DNA of 64,000 nucleotides, taken from assembly GCF_958298935.1 (NCBI RefSeq), contig NC_084933.1, forward strand, positions 7,361,001-7,425,000, given 5' to 3'. The DNA comes from Phragmites australis. Taxonomy: Eukaryota > Streptophyta > Magnoliopsida > Poales > Poaceae. Below the pieces are notes generated by a model. It worked only from the letters and a program-made list of their open reading frames with translations. It was not told where the DNA came from and made no database searches. A program made the translations under genes and the position numbers. Shown one piece after another: positions 23,880-36,841 of this stretch (its first letter is position 1; the number at the start of each line of letters is the position of its first letter).

Positions 23880-26788
23880 ACGATTCACATAAAACGGTTC
23901 ACATAAGGTGTTACAGAAAGCATCAAAAGAATTTTTGTATGAAGAATCAAAGAACTGTAATAAGGAGTTTACGGTGTTGCATTTGGTGCTTGAACTTCTA
24001 AGGTTGAAGGCCAATAATGGATGGTCCGACAAAAATTTCTCGAATATATTGTGTCTCTTGGCAAACATGCTTCTGAAACCTAACTCTTTGCCCACCACCA
24101 CTTATCAGGCGAAGAAGCTTATATGCCTGTTGTCATTAGATGTAAAAAATACATACGTGTCCAAACCACTATGTCATCTACCGTAAAGAGTACGAAGCCA
24201 TAGATAGATACCTAGTATGCAATGCGAGTCGGTACAAGAGGAATGATGACTGTCAGGACGAATATGCTTCCGCCAACGGGATGAAGAAAAAGAGTAATGC
24301 TGGTCATGACGAAGAAGACACTTCTTCTGACGCGGAGAAGAAGAGAAATAATCCTACCATGGTGATGTAGTACCTGCCAGTGATCTTCCGCTTGCAGCGT
24401 TTGTACTCAAACCCTAGAGACTCTGAACTGATGCATTGGCACTTCGATAAGTGCAAGAAGGATGGAACTAAGCTTCGAAACCCCACTGATGCTAGCCTTG
24501 GAGAAAGTTTGATACCATGTATCCAGATTTTGCTCAAGAACCAAGGAATGTAAGGTTCACGTTTGAATACTGATGGAATGAATTTTGGTGACATGAGGAC
24601 CTCACATAGCACTTGGCAAGTGGTCCTGATCGTCTACATCCTTCCTCCATGGCTATGCATGAAGCGGAAGTACCTTATATTCATTCTTATCCAAGAACTG
24701 AAATAACTTGGCAACGATATAGATGTGTTTCTACAATCATTGATGGAAGATATGGAGAAATTGCAAAACGATGGGGTCCGGGTGTGGGATGAGTTCCGAC
24801 GACAGTACTTCACGCTGAAAGCTATGATTTTTGCTACCATCAGTGATTACCCCACCATTTTTCTCTATTGGGACAGGTTAAAGGAAAGCAAGGATATGTA
24901 GTATGCTTCGATGAAACAGCGTATGTGTACCTTCGGTACTCACCGAAGGTAGTGTACACGTGACACTGACGGTTCTTACTCAAAACTCACATATACCGTA
25001 ATATGAAGAAATATTTTGATAACACGATTGAGCAAGGTACTGGCCTAAAACCTCGCAGTGGGGCACTGGTGCTTGAAATGGTCAAGAGCATCAACGTTGT
25101 TTTTGGGAAGCCGCCGAAGGGTAAAAATAGGAAGAAAAGTGAGACACCGTCTGGAATATTGTGGAATAATATGCCGATTTTCTTTAAGTATTTGTCCTAC
25201 TGGGACGTTTGCCACGGCATCGATGTCATGCACATTGAGAGGAATGTGTGTAATGGCTTCCTTGGTCTCTTACTGGACATACCGGGCAAGACAAAGGATG
25301 GAATCAAGTCATGTAAGGACTTGGTGCATTTTGGAATCAGGCCAGAGCTACACCCTAAAGACAGACCAAATGGAAAACATTATCTTCCCCGGCTAGCTAC
25401 TCTCTAACACCTGAAGAGAAAAAAGCATTGTGCAAGTGCTTACGTGGAGTGAGAGTCCCTACCAGTTACTTATCTAACATCAAGAAACTAGTCTCGATGA
25501 AAGATTTGAAGCTAATTGGCATGAAGTCTCACAATTGTCATGTGATGATGATGTAGATGCTTCCTACTGCAATCAGGGGTATCAAGCCAGGAACATAAAG
25601 GTGGTCATCACACGGTTGTGTCAGTTCTTCAACACAATTGTTCAGAAGGTGATCGATGCTAAAAAACTGGGTGCTCTATATAGTTACATGGTAGAGACTC
25701 TATGCCAACTTGAGATGTGCTTCTCTCCATCCTTTTTCTATGTCATGGTACATCTCTTGGTTCACATCGTGAATGAGATAATTGCAATGGGTTCGGTATT
25801 CTTACATAAGAAGTATGCGTCTGAGTGGTACATGGGTATTCTCAAGGGATATGTATGGAATCGTGCTCACCCAGAGGGTTCTATGATCGAGGGCTAGAAT
25901 ACCAAGTAAGTCGTTGAGTGTTGCATCGATTACATAAAAGATGCTAAACCGATTGGTATAACTGTATCTTAGCATGATGAGAGGTTGTTTGGGAGAGAGA
26001 CCAAAGGAAATAAAAGATTCATCGATCATGATTATAAAGCAGTAGAAGAAGCTCCAAATAGTGGCATCGTATGTCGAACAACACCTGAATGAGCTTCACA
26101 TAGAAAATCAAGGCCGCTCATATGATTTTGAACGAGCATAAGCGTCACTTCACCACATGGTTCAAGAAACAAAACCTTCCAGATGGTGAATCTGTAGATT
26201 AAAAAATATGAAAATATTGGCTTGTGGCCTATCAAGTTTAGTTACATCATGGCAAATGTATGGCATTAATGGGTACATATTTTATAATAAAGCAAAGGAC
26301 AAGAAAAGCACGGCCCAAAATAGTGGCATTTGGATAGAAGCCTATGACACAGCAAGGGAAAAGATCACCTACTATGGGTTCATATATGAAATCTGGGAAC
26401 TCGACTACGGAGTGAATCTGCAGATCCCCGTTTTTCGGTGCAAATGGGTCAAACACCCAAATGGCGTGGTGTGGACAACTACGGGTTCACAACTATTGAC
26501 CTCAGCATTGTAGGCCATAAAGATGACCCGTGGATACTCGCTGATCATGTCGCACAGGTTTTCTATATAAATGATCCCGTGAATGAAAAGAAGCATATAA
26601 TTGTTGATGGGAAATAAAGAATTGTCAGAGTCAAGAATGTGAAGGATAAGGAAGAATACAATCAGTTCAACGACGTGCTAGCTTTCAGAGATCCAGAAAA
26701 AATCAAACTTGTAGAAGCAACCCTCCCTAGATCTGTGATGTCCTATATGCGCCTTGATGGTGTAGGAAAAACAGTTCAAGGTAAATAG
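23880..26788 (+). pseudogene. TNP2-type CACTA transposase, decayed (element B)
   Basis: Plus-strand pieces follow the standard order. Transposase_21 shows VLHLVLELLRLKANNGWSD near 23965-24025, LNTDGMNFGDMRTSHSTW near 24560-24615, WLCMKRKYLIF and GNDIDVFLQSLMEDM near 24650-24760, and GIDVMHIERNVCNGF with LLLDIPGKTKD near 25215-25300. A DUF4218-like part at 25590-25900 includes VHLLVHIVNEI. A DUF4216-like part at 26340-26620 includes YGFIYEIWELDYG and VFRCKWVKHP. The usual N-terminal Transpos_assoc domain is absent. Many stops and frame changes make it nonfunctional. Confidence 0.85.
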
Positions 26789-26997
26789 TGCCATGTTAAG
26801 TAACTTAGTTTTTAATGTGATTTTCATGTCATAAAATTTCTTTTCCAATACGGCATACATGTTATGTAACTTAATACCGAGGGTATGTATGGAGTACTCA
26901 TATGCTTTAATTAATATACGAGATTGTATTAAGGATATGTATTAAATATATGCATCTAGAATAATTTTACCTAGGAAAAAATTAAAAAACATATTTA

Positions 26998-27170
26998 AAA
27001 CGATGTTCACAGGCGGTTCATTGAGTCAACCGCCTGTGGAAATGATTTCCACAAGCTGCTATATATATAGAAATCATTTCCACAGGCAGTTAGCTTAAGA
27101 AACCGCCTTTATTATTACAGATGGTTTCTTAAGCCAACCGCATGTGAAAATGATTTCTATATATATAGCT
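26998..27170. repeat. Internal cluster of CACTA-B end motifs
   Basis: Copies of the element's own subterminal motif (AACCGCCTGTGGAAATGATT type) occur as inverted pairs around TATATATAG, upstream of the GC-rich 5' exon of the second gene. The pairs can form hairpins. A promoter or regulator-binding role is inferred from En/Spm, where TnpA binds repeated short motifs at element ends. Confidence 0.6.
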
Positions 27171-27179
27171 GCGTGAGGC

Positions 27180-28072
27180 CCCCGAAACCCTAGTCACATT
27201 GACGAATACATCGCCACGCGCCCATGTCATCAGGATGTCTCGTTCCACTGCAGGGACCCTTCGTCCTCCGTTCCGTCGCCGAGCCCTCTCCCTCCGGCCA
27301 CTGTTCCACCGCCGTCCTCCACCACTGAAGCTATGCCCCTTCCGACGTTGAACCATAGTCCCCTTCTCCGAGCGGCGTGTCCTCTCCCTCCGGCCTCCAT
27401 TCCGCCACTGCTGATGCCAACACCGACGCCATCCCGGAGTCCGACCACGCCTCCCCTTCCCCACGCTGGTAAGCTATCTTTCCCCCCTCGCCTTCCCCGC
27501 ACTAAACTCCATGAATAACGTTGTGAAACCTTTGTGGATAGATAGGTTTTTTGGGGTTTTTTCGTGTGTGCTTGTTGGGCTGGGTTGTTGTACTGTGAAT
27601 GTTTCCACCCTGTTGCTTCAGCAAATTTGTTAGTGACTTTGGATATATTACTGATTTGATTCAATGGTACAAAGTGAGACTTCAATATTCTAGAGTAGTG
27701 AAATGCACTTTGTCGCTGAAATAGTTCATGAATGCCAAATGCCAAATGAAATTATGTGAATGCATTCTGTCGCTAAATGGGAGATCTTTTCTTTCTGGGT
27801 TGGCGTGTTACCCTTATGTGCCAAATACCAAATGATGTTTGCGATTAGTGGTGCTAGTCGATACTTCATTGTAGTTTTGCGCCAAATCATGTAGTATCTT
27901 AGTTAGAGTTCAAATGATATATTTACACTTCATTGACTAAAAATGCTTACTGATGAATTGCTTTTATCACAAATGAGGGTGTATTTGGTATGTATTGTAG
28001 TTTCATCGTGCATTGTCTTTGTAGGATTGATTGGAGTCATCGACCTAGAGCCCTCCGCCGCCGTCCCCTCCT
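27180..28072 (+). other. 5' exons of the second gene of CACTA-B
   Basis: A GC-rich leader-type exon ends at a GTAAGC donor (27469). A short exon from about 28025 to 28072 is bounded by TTTGTAG and GTAAGTG. The same arrangement, with the same GTAAGC donor, occurs in CACTA-A at 44330-44599. Coding content is uncertain. Confidence 0.45.
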
Positions 28073-28213
28073 GGTAAGTGAATACGTTCTCATGGATGTA
28101 TGAATATCTGCCACACGATGGTGGTTGTGCATCTCTTGTCATGTGATGCGAATCATGGTTGTGCACCCAATGCGCGGCTTGCTTGGGAACATCCCGTACG
28201 GAACGATACGGGA

Positions 28214-28407
28214 TGGTCAATATGTGGGCAATTGCGTGTGCGTTATCCGTGTAGCGTAGGACATACGGAGGCCGCTCGTGTGTGTTTAATTAACACAAGG
28301 GGTCCCGCAGTGGTCAATATGTGTGCAACTGCATATACATTATCTGTGTGACGTAGGACACATAGAGGCCGCTCATGTGTGTTTAATTGACACGAGGGGT
28401 CCAGGAT
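28214..28407. repeat. 97-bp tandem duplication
   Basis: Two units, 28214-28310 and about 28311-28407, each starting TGGTCAATATGTG and ending with GAGGGGTCC- or AAGGGGTCC-type sequence, diverged by point changes. It lies inside an intron-like part of the second gene of CACTA-B. Confidence 0.75.
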
Positions 28408-29754
28408 GTGATATATATGTTGCTCTATGTGCATGTGTTATGTTTGTGATGAATATGGGACCCAATAATTAAATGTTGCCAAATTTTTTTAATTTTGTAC
28501 ACTAAAATAACATGAACAAATTCAAGTGCTTGAACTTTTGAAGAGATAATAATGCATTTACAACAAAGTTAACAATGTAAGAACATCATCTATAACACTA
28601 CTTGTACCTGCAAGGTGTCATATTACTACAACTTGCATTTTATAGTTGGGATTTGATGTGTCTTTAGTATAGTTTACTAGTATTACTACGAAAGAATTCC
28701 AACAATAGAGGCTGTGACTTGCCAGTGAACATATGTGCAGTTCATGAATTGCTCTCCCATATGAAATGGGTCATCTAACATTAAAGAGTTTCTCAATATT
28801 GTTCAAGAGAGTTGCCACATTTAAGACTTGGCTGAGTATTTCTATTATGTTAGAAATCTTGTGTCCATTTTTTGCAAAAACTAAAGTACAAGTGGATCAC
28901 TTTGCAGGTGTCATAACTAATAATAACTTACACTTTTGTTTCGTTTATAAGTTGGGAGGTATCAACCGTTTGGTACCTCCAAAATCTATAGTTTAATTAC
29001 ACCTCTTAGTAATTTTCAAGGACAAAGCTATTGATGTCTTGGTTCTGACCATATCCCCTTCCTTTCTATCGACTCCTATGGCAAGGGCTAGCTAGCTTGT
29101 TCATGTCTAGTGTAGCTAAAGATTCTTTTGTCAGATAGATTCAGAAATTAATGATTCCTTTAAACATGCTATGACCAGAGGGTGGATTCATGCATGGAGG
29201 CATATATGGAAGCAAAATCAGGCATGAACGACTGTCATTATCTTTCTCCATGGCGGTGGCTGTCTAGTCGTATGTTTTATAACGTAGATCATTTTTTTAT
29301 TACTTGCCAAATTTTGAAACACCAATATAATCTCTATTACTACATACACATGCCCATGGAAAATACGTGCCGTCAAAGTAGAAAAGACAATGAAAACTGC
29401 ATGTCTAAAAGCTTTTAGGCTGCCCATGTTACGGAGCCGGCAGTGATAGTTCCGACTATCATCGACTAAAATATAGCTAAGCTTGTTATGGAGCCGTCAA
29501 CACATACCTTGATTCATTTTCTTTCCTCTAAAATAAAAAATATTGCTCATTGCAATTTGATCTTTATTGCATCTTGCTTCACAATGGCATATTGGAACGA
29601 GAAATTTTAATTGATGAACTATTGCATACTTGTCAGTTTTGTCTATGTAATAATAATCCAGTGGTTGAGTAAGTACTATTGGGCAGAAGAGGATAATTAC
29701 CCCTAAGAAACTAGAAGGAAGCAGAAGGTCGAATAGGAGCACAAGCCATCTCAC

Positions 29755-29915
29755 AATAAAGGGTGCCCTGGTACAGAGGATGCTCGCAGTAGAGGCCTCC
29801 CCGGCACAGATGCCGCTCACAATAGAGGGCACCCTAGTACAGAGGACACTCGCAATAGAGGCATCTCTGGTACAGAGGCTGCTCCAAATAGAGGGCACCC
29901 TGGCACAAGATGGGG
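29755..29915 (+). repeat. 33-bp coding tandem repeat
   Basis: About five copies of a 33-bp unit (AATAGAGGGCACCCTGGTAC-type), giving an 11-residue repeat in all three frames. The frame that continues to 30049 gives LTIEGTLVQR-type units. Confidence 0.7.
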
Positions 29916-31469
29916 CAGATGCAAGTAGGAGGTCGGATAGGAGTCCAAACCCGCACCAACCGTCCTCCTCTGGTAGCAGCGAAAGCTTGGGCTCGTATCA
30001 TAGCCCGAGCCATGTTCTGTACGATCAGGAGAGCCGGTCGCGAAAGTGACAACGACTACGATCCCGTTGAAGAGCTATTTAGCTGAGTCAATGCATTTTA
30101 TACTTTTTAAATGGAGGAACATTTTTTATGTCAACTCTCCTTTTTTTTCTCTCTAGAGGGTGAGGGTGCAAAGATCTTTGCGCCGATCATCTGCGCCACA
30201 ACCTTTCGCTCCCTCTGTGCCTGAAATTTCGGGTCCCTATGGGGATACGCTAAAACGAAGACATGGCTAGCGAAGCAGAAACAAGGGAATAAGTCCCAAT
30301 CACAATAACTGATTGGCGGTTGCTACCGGATGAGACGAAGGAGTTCCTGTGGGCAACATTACAGAGAACCATCCAATTCCCCTCGGGAACAGAGGAAGCC
30401 GCCAAACAGAATGCATTGAAAACTATGGGAAAGAGCTTTTGAGGATAGAAGAGTAAGCTGAATAAGGACTTCGTGAAGAAGAACTTGGTACCTTTTAATA
30501 AATATAGAAAGATTACGTCAGACCAATGGGTGGAGTTTGTTAGGTAGAAGACAACACCTGAGGCTATCAAACTGGGTGAATCGTTTAAGCACCTTGCGAA
30601 GAAGAATAAGTACCACCATCACCTGGGCTCGTCTAGGTATGCCCCCAAAATTTATGAATGGAGGAGACAAAAATAATTGGCTGCCCGGGCTGGGAAACCT
30701 AACCCTTTTGAAAATTGTTACGAGCGAAGCAGAAACTGGGTCTATACTCGGTCAGAACAAACCAAGTCTGGGGACTTAGCCTTCAAAAGCTCCAAGAACA
30801 TGGAAGTAACCCAGACCATTCAAGGGATTTCTAGCAAAGGGTCTCTAGAGCCCAACAGGGAGAATAATCTGCTTACGGAGGTCTTGGGAATATGGAACAC
30901 TTGGGTCGTACTCGAGGCATCGGATCAAAAGTGGGTTGGAATCATATGTTCCCAGACGCCGCATGCCAATATAGGACCTGTAATAGATATAAGAAGACCC
31001 TAACGGAACAGATACAAGAATATGTTAAGATCCAATTCATGAAAATATGGAATAAAAAGAAGAAAAAATGACGGCATTAGTGATGATAGAGCAACCAACC
31101 AACCCAGGCTTTCAGAGTAGCATCGGGTCCACGCAGGTCGATAACCAGAGATATCCTATGGATGATATCACAGAGGCTACCTCTTGCATGCTACAAGTTC
31201 CGGTCGGCAAGGGAGGCTTCACTTTTGAGGTTGCCACAGGCCAGGCTATTCCAGGTCGTATGTTTCACAATTAAGACATTCCAGCCGATTATACTAAGGT
31301 ACAAGTGGACTCGATACAACCACTTTTAATGAAGTACAAGCTAGACATCAGCACACCTGAGGGTGTCGAGATTCTCGATGAGGCTGTTGGAAACTTCATT
31401 TTGTGGTCCAGATGGGATATCATCTTCAGCCATCAGAAATCACAATCACCAGCATCACGGCTGCCCCCA

Positions 31470-31750
31470 TGCCAGCATCTCTGCCTCAGGAACCTCCGCC
31501 CCAAAGCCAAGCCTCTCCGCCTCAGGCACCTAGGCCCTAGAGCCAAGCCTCTCCGCCTCAAGCACCTTCGCTTTAGAGCCAAGCCTCTTCACCTCAGGCA
31601 CCTTCGCCCTCGCGCCCATTATCTCCGCCTCAGGCATCTTCGCATCGTGCTTCACCGTCTGCGACTCTAGCACCTTCGCCTCCAGCGTCTGTGACTCTGG
31701 CATCTCTTCCTCTAGTGTCTGCACCTCCGACACCTTCACCTGAGCATCGA
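31470..31750 (+). repeat. Proline-rich tandem repeat
   Basis: Imperfect repeats of a CTCCGCCTCAGGCACCT-type unit, coding in one frame for SPPQAPS-like peptides with a few stops. This is a linker of the second CACTA-B gene. Confidence 0.6.
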
Positions 31751-33278
31751 AGAGTCACTATCATGGTTATCCCAGACAAGAAGACTCTAACATCTTCGGT
31801 GAAGAGGTGGCTTTTGTCCTCCAAAGCAAAGACATCATCCGCTCTGAAATCTCCAACAAATGGTGACCTCTCAAAAGTGACTGGTAAAATATTAAGTACC
31901 CGTCAGTTGGATTTCTTGCTTACACTAGATATTCCTAAGAAATATGAGAATGGAAAGCCATTTCTGCCATTGTTTCAACTCTAAAAAGGTCCATAGGAGA
32001 TGAGGAGATTCCACAAATGGTGCCTATAAGTGCATACAATCTACCCCTATATTCATATATATACCAATATATGGTATAGAAGCTAAGGACTAGTGACTTG
32101 TTCTGTAGAATGAAATTTAACGATGCATAAAAGTTGAAGGTACTGGTCAGATTTATTAATCCGTAATGAATTTCCTAGCCCAACTTGGTCGTGAAGTTGA
32201 GGACTGATGGCCCCTAGATTAAGGGGAAGAGTAACAGCGAAAAAGTAAGAGTCATAAGAGAAATAACCAATCACGCAGGCTTGACATGTCAACCTACATA
32301 GGAAGGGCTATACCAAAAATGCAAAACAAGGACTACATCATAGCTCCCTACAACTTTAAGTAAGTGTGATATGTCCAGAACCTAACATAAGTATTCAATT
32401 TAATTGGTCAATCAAGAACCTAATATAAGTATCCAATTTCTTAGGGTAAACAGGAGGTACACAATGAATCCCGATGACGTAAGTCATTATTGCGCTTGTA
32501 TATTCTTATTTGGTTATGTTTTCGTTGTCGGTATTGTTTTAGCTCTTTTAGTTTTTTTTTTTTAATTTCAGGCATGGATGATCGAATGTACTCATACCTC
32601 ACTCAAAGACGAAGATATCCAAAACGTCCAACATGACATGTGTCAGTTCATCATGTATGAAGTCATTCACAAGAGTGGCAGATTCTTTAACCTCAGAGGT
32701 GCATTAGCTAGCCATCCGAGGCTTTGTGAGTGAGAGATCAAAGAATACTTGTGCTGAATATTTGGCTTATGATGTAAATTGACTTATGATGTAAAAATAT
32801 TGTACTTATGAATATTATTATTATTTGTTAAATATTGGACTTGTGTTGATTCAATGCTGTTGAAATCCGTGATGTTAAAACTTGTCTTGAAAATATGTTA
32901 AAATCTGAAAGGAATAAAATATGTGCTCATTATTAATTTTTAAATGAAATATATACCATAGATGGTCCTTAAGTGAACCGCATGTGAAAATCTATCTATC
33001 TATAGGCAGATGCTAAAGTACATCTTCTGTGAAAATCTATTTCCGCGAGTGGTTGCTTAAGTGAACTACCTACGTAAATAGGTTTCGACAGACGATTGTC
33101 AAAAAACCACCTATGAAAATATATTTTCACAGATAGTCTATTTTACGTCTGTAGTATTTTCACAAATAGTCTATTTTGCGTCTGTAGAAATTATTTATTT
33201 TCACGTAACTTCGATTACGTTAAACGTCTCTAAATCCTAATTAGAAACTACCTCTAAAAAATAATTTATGTAGCAGTG

Positions 33279-33915
33279 TGTCGCCGTCCTATCACGGCCG
33301 CGCGACGTGGTGGCTGGCACAGCAACTTGCGCGCCGCCATCCGCCGGACGGATCGTTCAGCTGCCAAAAGCAGCTACTCCAATTATGCAAGGCCACGAGA
33401 AAACGCATATTTCCGTGGTAACTTGTTGCGTCAATGCCCGGCCGTGTAAACGTCGTCGGGCAGGACCACGGATCGGCATCCGCCGGATGACTACGGACCC
33501 AGTCCTCCCATGAGTGATGAGTTTCGGAGAGAATCTACAATGAACACTTCTGCAAATTCTTTTAAAAAAAAGTATCCCACTACTTAACTTTTTCTACTCT
33601 TACGAGAGATCATAATTAATATAAACTATCTAAATTTTTAATTGGATGGTTTAAATTGATCTACTGATACTTCTCATATCTCCTATATCATATTATCATC
33701 TATAGTATTATAAATATTATACCGGTAATATTGAAAGTAGAATGTATGTCAAATTTGTAAATAATTAGTTTAAAATAGGATATAGTAGTAATTATAATTT
33801 TAAATATTTTTTATAGATTCATACAGATTGGTTTGTTGTGCGCTAGGTTATTCAGGTTCTTCATTATGCGCTGCGGAGCGGTTCATCCCGTTTCAAGCGA
33901 CGGCGGTCGACGTCG
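33279..33915. other. Region upstream of the PrmC-like gene
   Basis: 33290-33515 is GC-rich with no recognised protein. 33560-33830 is AT-rich. No clear TATA box close to the start codon was found. Confidence 0.4.
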
Positions 33916-36213
33916 ATGAGAGCGGCACCTTCCACGACCTCAAACTCCTTCCGCTGCTCCCTCCGCCCTCACGCCGCCGAGCCCTCGTGGAGACCCCACC
34001 CCCGTCCAGACGTGGACCCCACCCCGCTCTTCCTCCGCCCGCCGTCGCACCCGGTCTCGGCCGCCTCCCTCGCCGCCTTCCGCCGCCGCGCGGCCGCCAT
34101 CGTCCCCCCCTCCGCGCCGCACCTCCACCGCCACCTCCGCTGGCTCCTGGCCGATGCCGCACCCGACCCCGGCTCCGATCCGGCGCTCCTCCGCGCGCCG
34201 CAGGCTGACCTCGAGGCCCTCTGGCAGCTGGCTCCACCACGTGCGGGACCGGTGCCCGTTCCAGTACGTGGTCGGGAACGAGCACTGGCGGGACCTGGTG
34301 GTGGCGGTCCGGGATGGCGTGCTTATCCCGCGGCCCGAGACGGAGGCGATCGTGGACGTGGTGCGGAAAGTGGAGGGGCTCGGGGCGGGGTGGTGGACGG
34401 ACCTCGGGACCGGGAGCGGCGCCATCGCCGTAGCCGTGGCGAGGGAGCTCGGGCCACACGGGAAGGTTTTCGCCACCGATGTCAGTGAGGTGGCCATCGA
34501 GGTCGCGCGGCTCAACGTCGAGAGGTATGGCGTGCAGGTGAGGGGATTGCGTTCCTCTTTCGAATCGAGAAAGCTACAAAAGCTTCCTTTTTTGCCACAT
34601 TGCTGAGAGTAGCATGTTGCTAATTGCACTGGGCCAATTATACGTTCTCATGTTTATCGTCAGTAACTGCGAGTTTACTGAGCTAATTTTACCGTCTAGT
34701 GGTTACCATCACTTCGTTGGTGACAGCAAGTGTATGAGCTATGTGAGCATGTGTTGCTGGTAGAGTGTTGTGGAACTTGCAGTGTAGGGCTCTAAGGGCT
34801 GGAATGTGGATAGTTAGCACTTAGCCGGATGAATTTGTTGCCAGAAAATGTAGATGGAGCAGATTGGAATCAGTGATGGGAAGGGAGGGTTTTGAATTGG
34901 CATTTAAATAAGATTTAGGGAAATTTCAAGTTGCAACACAGTAGTCTCGTACGCCTTTCGGTGTTTTCTGGACTTCTGTTGAGGAAACTAGGAAAGCATG
35001 CACAAAATGTTCTTTTTTAACTTCTAAGTTTCGGTGAGCATAAGCGTGATTCTTTTGCATCACATATTTTCTGGTGTTGTATGTTTGTTCATTGTGTTAA
35101 ACCACAGTATAATTAATCTTGCACACTTGCTTTTCACCCTGTGTTGTATCTATCATTCTATGATAGTCTTACATCCATCTTTGAATTTGGGAGCTCGATG
35201 CCCTATGTAGTGTCATGAATAGTCTGGGAAGTAAGAAAGGAACACTATGAACAAGCTTGGGTTTATAATTGTTTTGCACAGTTCAATTTGTTTTACCTTG
35301 CAGAAGTACATAGAAAGTCACTGTTGATAAGAGTTTTGCGATGTTGAAATTAGGATAAAGTTGAAATAATGCATGGCTCATGGTTCAAACCTCTGGAAGA
35401 TATGAAAGGAAAATTCATGGGTGTGATTAGTAACCCTCCATATATACCAACCGATGACCTACACCTACCTGGTCTGCAACCTGAGCTTGGTTGGCATGAA
35501 CCAAAGCTGGCGCTTGACGGAGGCAAGGATGGCCTTGAGCATCTGCTATGCTCCATCTTTGTGAAGGGGCTTCAGCTCTGAAGCCTGGTGGTTTCTTTAT
35601 TTTTGAGGTAAATTATCTTCCGACACCATTTACCAACAGCTGTTTAGATGCTTGTTCACTACCAGCTATTGCACACTACCACTGGACTGCAAGACTGGAT
35701 GGATTCAGTGTATTTTAGTTATATTAAACCTAAATTTTCTTACCAAAATGTTCTCCTGTCGAACTGAATGCCTGAATCATAACTTTCGTTGTATGACTTT
35801 CAGTTGATCATTTAGTAAAGTAACATAACATGTGAATTCTCTTAGAAGGACTCAAGTTCATATGGAAGTATCACATGACATGAAGCAAGACACTGTTTTA
35901 CATCTATCATGACTACCCCAACCCTGTTAACCTACTGAGCCTTGACTCATACTCCCTACATGACACAGGTGTGCATGTTTCCTGTTTGCTTTTGAAAGCT
36001 TTCCAAGTCCTATATTGATAATTTGGTACTGTTACTCCAGGCGATTTAACTTTCAAACATACCTTTGCATCTTTTTGGCAGACAAATGGCAACAAACAGT
36101 CCGAGTTTCTTGTTGATTTGATAAGTACAAAGTGGAGTTCTTCTTTTCGTGATGTGGAGGCAGTTTTAGACTTTGCAGATATCGAACGTTTTGTAACAGG
36201 ATATCGTAGATGA
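33916..36213 (+). CDS. PrmC/HemK-like protein glutamine N5-methyltransferase, three exons, two frameshifts
   Basis: Exon 1 is 33916-34537 (donor GTGAGG), exon 2 is 35354-35607 (acceptor ATTAG, donor GTAAAT) and exon 3 is 36082-36213 (acceptor TTGGCAG); all introns are phase 0. The protein has an Arg/Ser-rich N-terminus like an organelle transit peptide. It then shows PFQYVVGNEHWRDL and VLIPRPETEAIVD, the SAM-binding motif DLGTGSGAIAVAVA (34401-34442), and the substrate-binding ISNPPYIPTDDL (35425-35460). C-terminal KPGGFFIFE and FVTGYRR follow. The family methylates the Gln of the GGQ motif in peptide release factors. The frame shifts near 34225 (before WLHHVRDRCP) and again near 35550, where about 5 extra bases disrupt the frame before LHLCEGASAL. 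Either it is a recent pseudogene or these are sequence errors; the rest is well preserved. Confidence 0.85.
34538..35353 (+). other. Intron 1 of the PrmC-like gene
   Basis: Bounded by CAG/GTGAGG and ATTAG/GATAAAG. It joins GVQ to DKVEIMHGSW, the expected family order. No inserted element recognised. Confidence 0.75.
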
Positions 36214-36840
36214 ACACTTAAGGCACAGGTGTTGATGTAATATTTCTGAGACATGTTTTGTTCGCTTACGATTTTGGGTAAGAACCATGCCATTTCTGAC
36301 ATGTTGCAAGTTCAAATTCGGTGTGAACCGAATTTCTTGAATTTCAGCTGAATTTTGACGAATTTTGGAACCCTGATGCTAGTATGCCCTTTTGGCTCTA
36401 TGATATGATGCAAGTTTGATCAGCTGATGATTTGAATTTGGAGAACCAATATGTGCTCGGGAAATAATCAGAATAAAACAGACAGCGGTCAACGGTTACA
36501 GTCTCAGTCAATCTCTGCCTTTATCAAGTTGGCATTCAGTCATAGCACACATGCATTCGCTGTCAGAAGCTAAGGCAATCCATCTACCTAGGTGAAAAAA
36601 AAGTGAGGGATCGCCATCATGGATAGAGAAACATGCAACTCACACATAATCTGAATCTAAAAAGAAGATGAGATTGCAAATCGATCTCTTTTCACAAATG
36701 ATGCTTCCTTGACCAAACATAAAACACACATTTTTTTTCATGTCTTCACTCTCTAATTGATTCTAGTAACCAAACTTAAACCAACGAAACAGCACTAGCA
36801 AGAAACATACAAGAGATGAAAAGAGAAGACGAACTGGACG
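36214..36840. other. 3' flank of the PrmC-like gene
   Basis: AT-rich DNA with no recognised gene, holding the 3' untranslated region of the PrmC-like gene and intergenic sequence. Confidence 0.5.
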
Positions 36841-36841
36841 A

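Larger units (their letters stand above)
29667..32745 (+). pseudogene. Second gene of CACTA-B: Transposase_24-like with C48-peptidase-like tail
   Basis: A repeat-bearing N-terminal frame (29667-30049) contains an 11-residue repeat near LTIEGTLVQR. It is followed by a Transposase_24-like part (30270-31060), for example WVEFVR, FKHLAKKNKYHHHLGSSRY, NPFENCYERSRNWVY and NLLTEVLG. A Pro/Ser-rich repeat (31470-31750) and a conserved block (TSRQLDFLLTLDIP type, 31890-31945) come next. The end carries the C48/ULP1-like signature YIIAPYNF at 32336-32360, and after a deletion QNVQHDMCQFIMYEVIHKSG at 32620-32685. The His/Cys catalytic segment between these is missing. Stops occur throughout. Proteins of this layout are known from plant CACTA elements. 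Confidence 0.7.
23703..33278 (+). mobile_element. CACTA (En/Spm) transposon B, full-length but decayed
   Basis: The right end, read inward, is CACTGCTACATAA (complement of 33266-33278). The left end CACCATAAAAAACTATG appears to be the same terminus with a few bases lost. The flanking 3-mers (CCT and TGT) do not match, so the left limit is approximate. AACCGCATGTGAAAA-type subterminal motifs fill 23745-23910 and 32950-33200. Between them lie a TNP2-type transposase gene, an internal cluster of the same motif, and a second gene with Transposase_24-like and C48-peptidase-like parts. Confidence 0.75.

Noticed and set aside
33893..34629. Long minus-strand frames (188 and 229 codons) over exon 1 of the PrmC-like gene
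   Set aside because: Arg/Gly-rich shadow frames of the GC-rich sense exon that carries the SAM motif.
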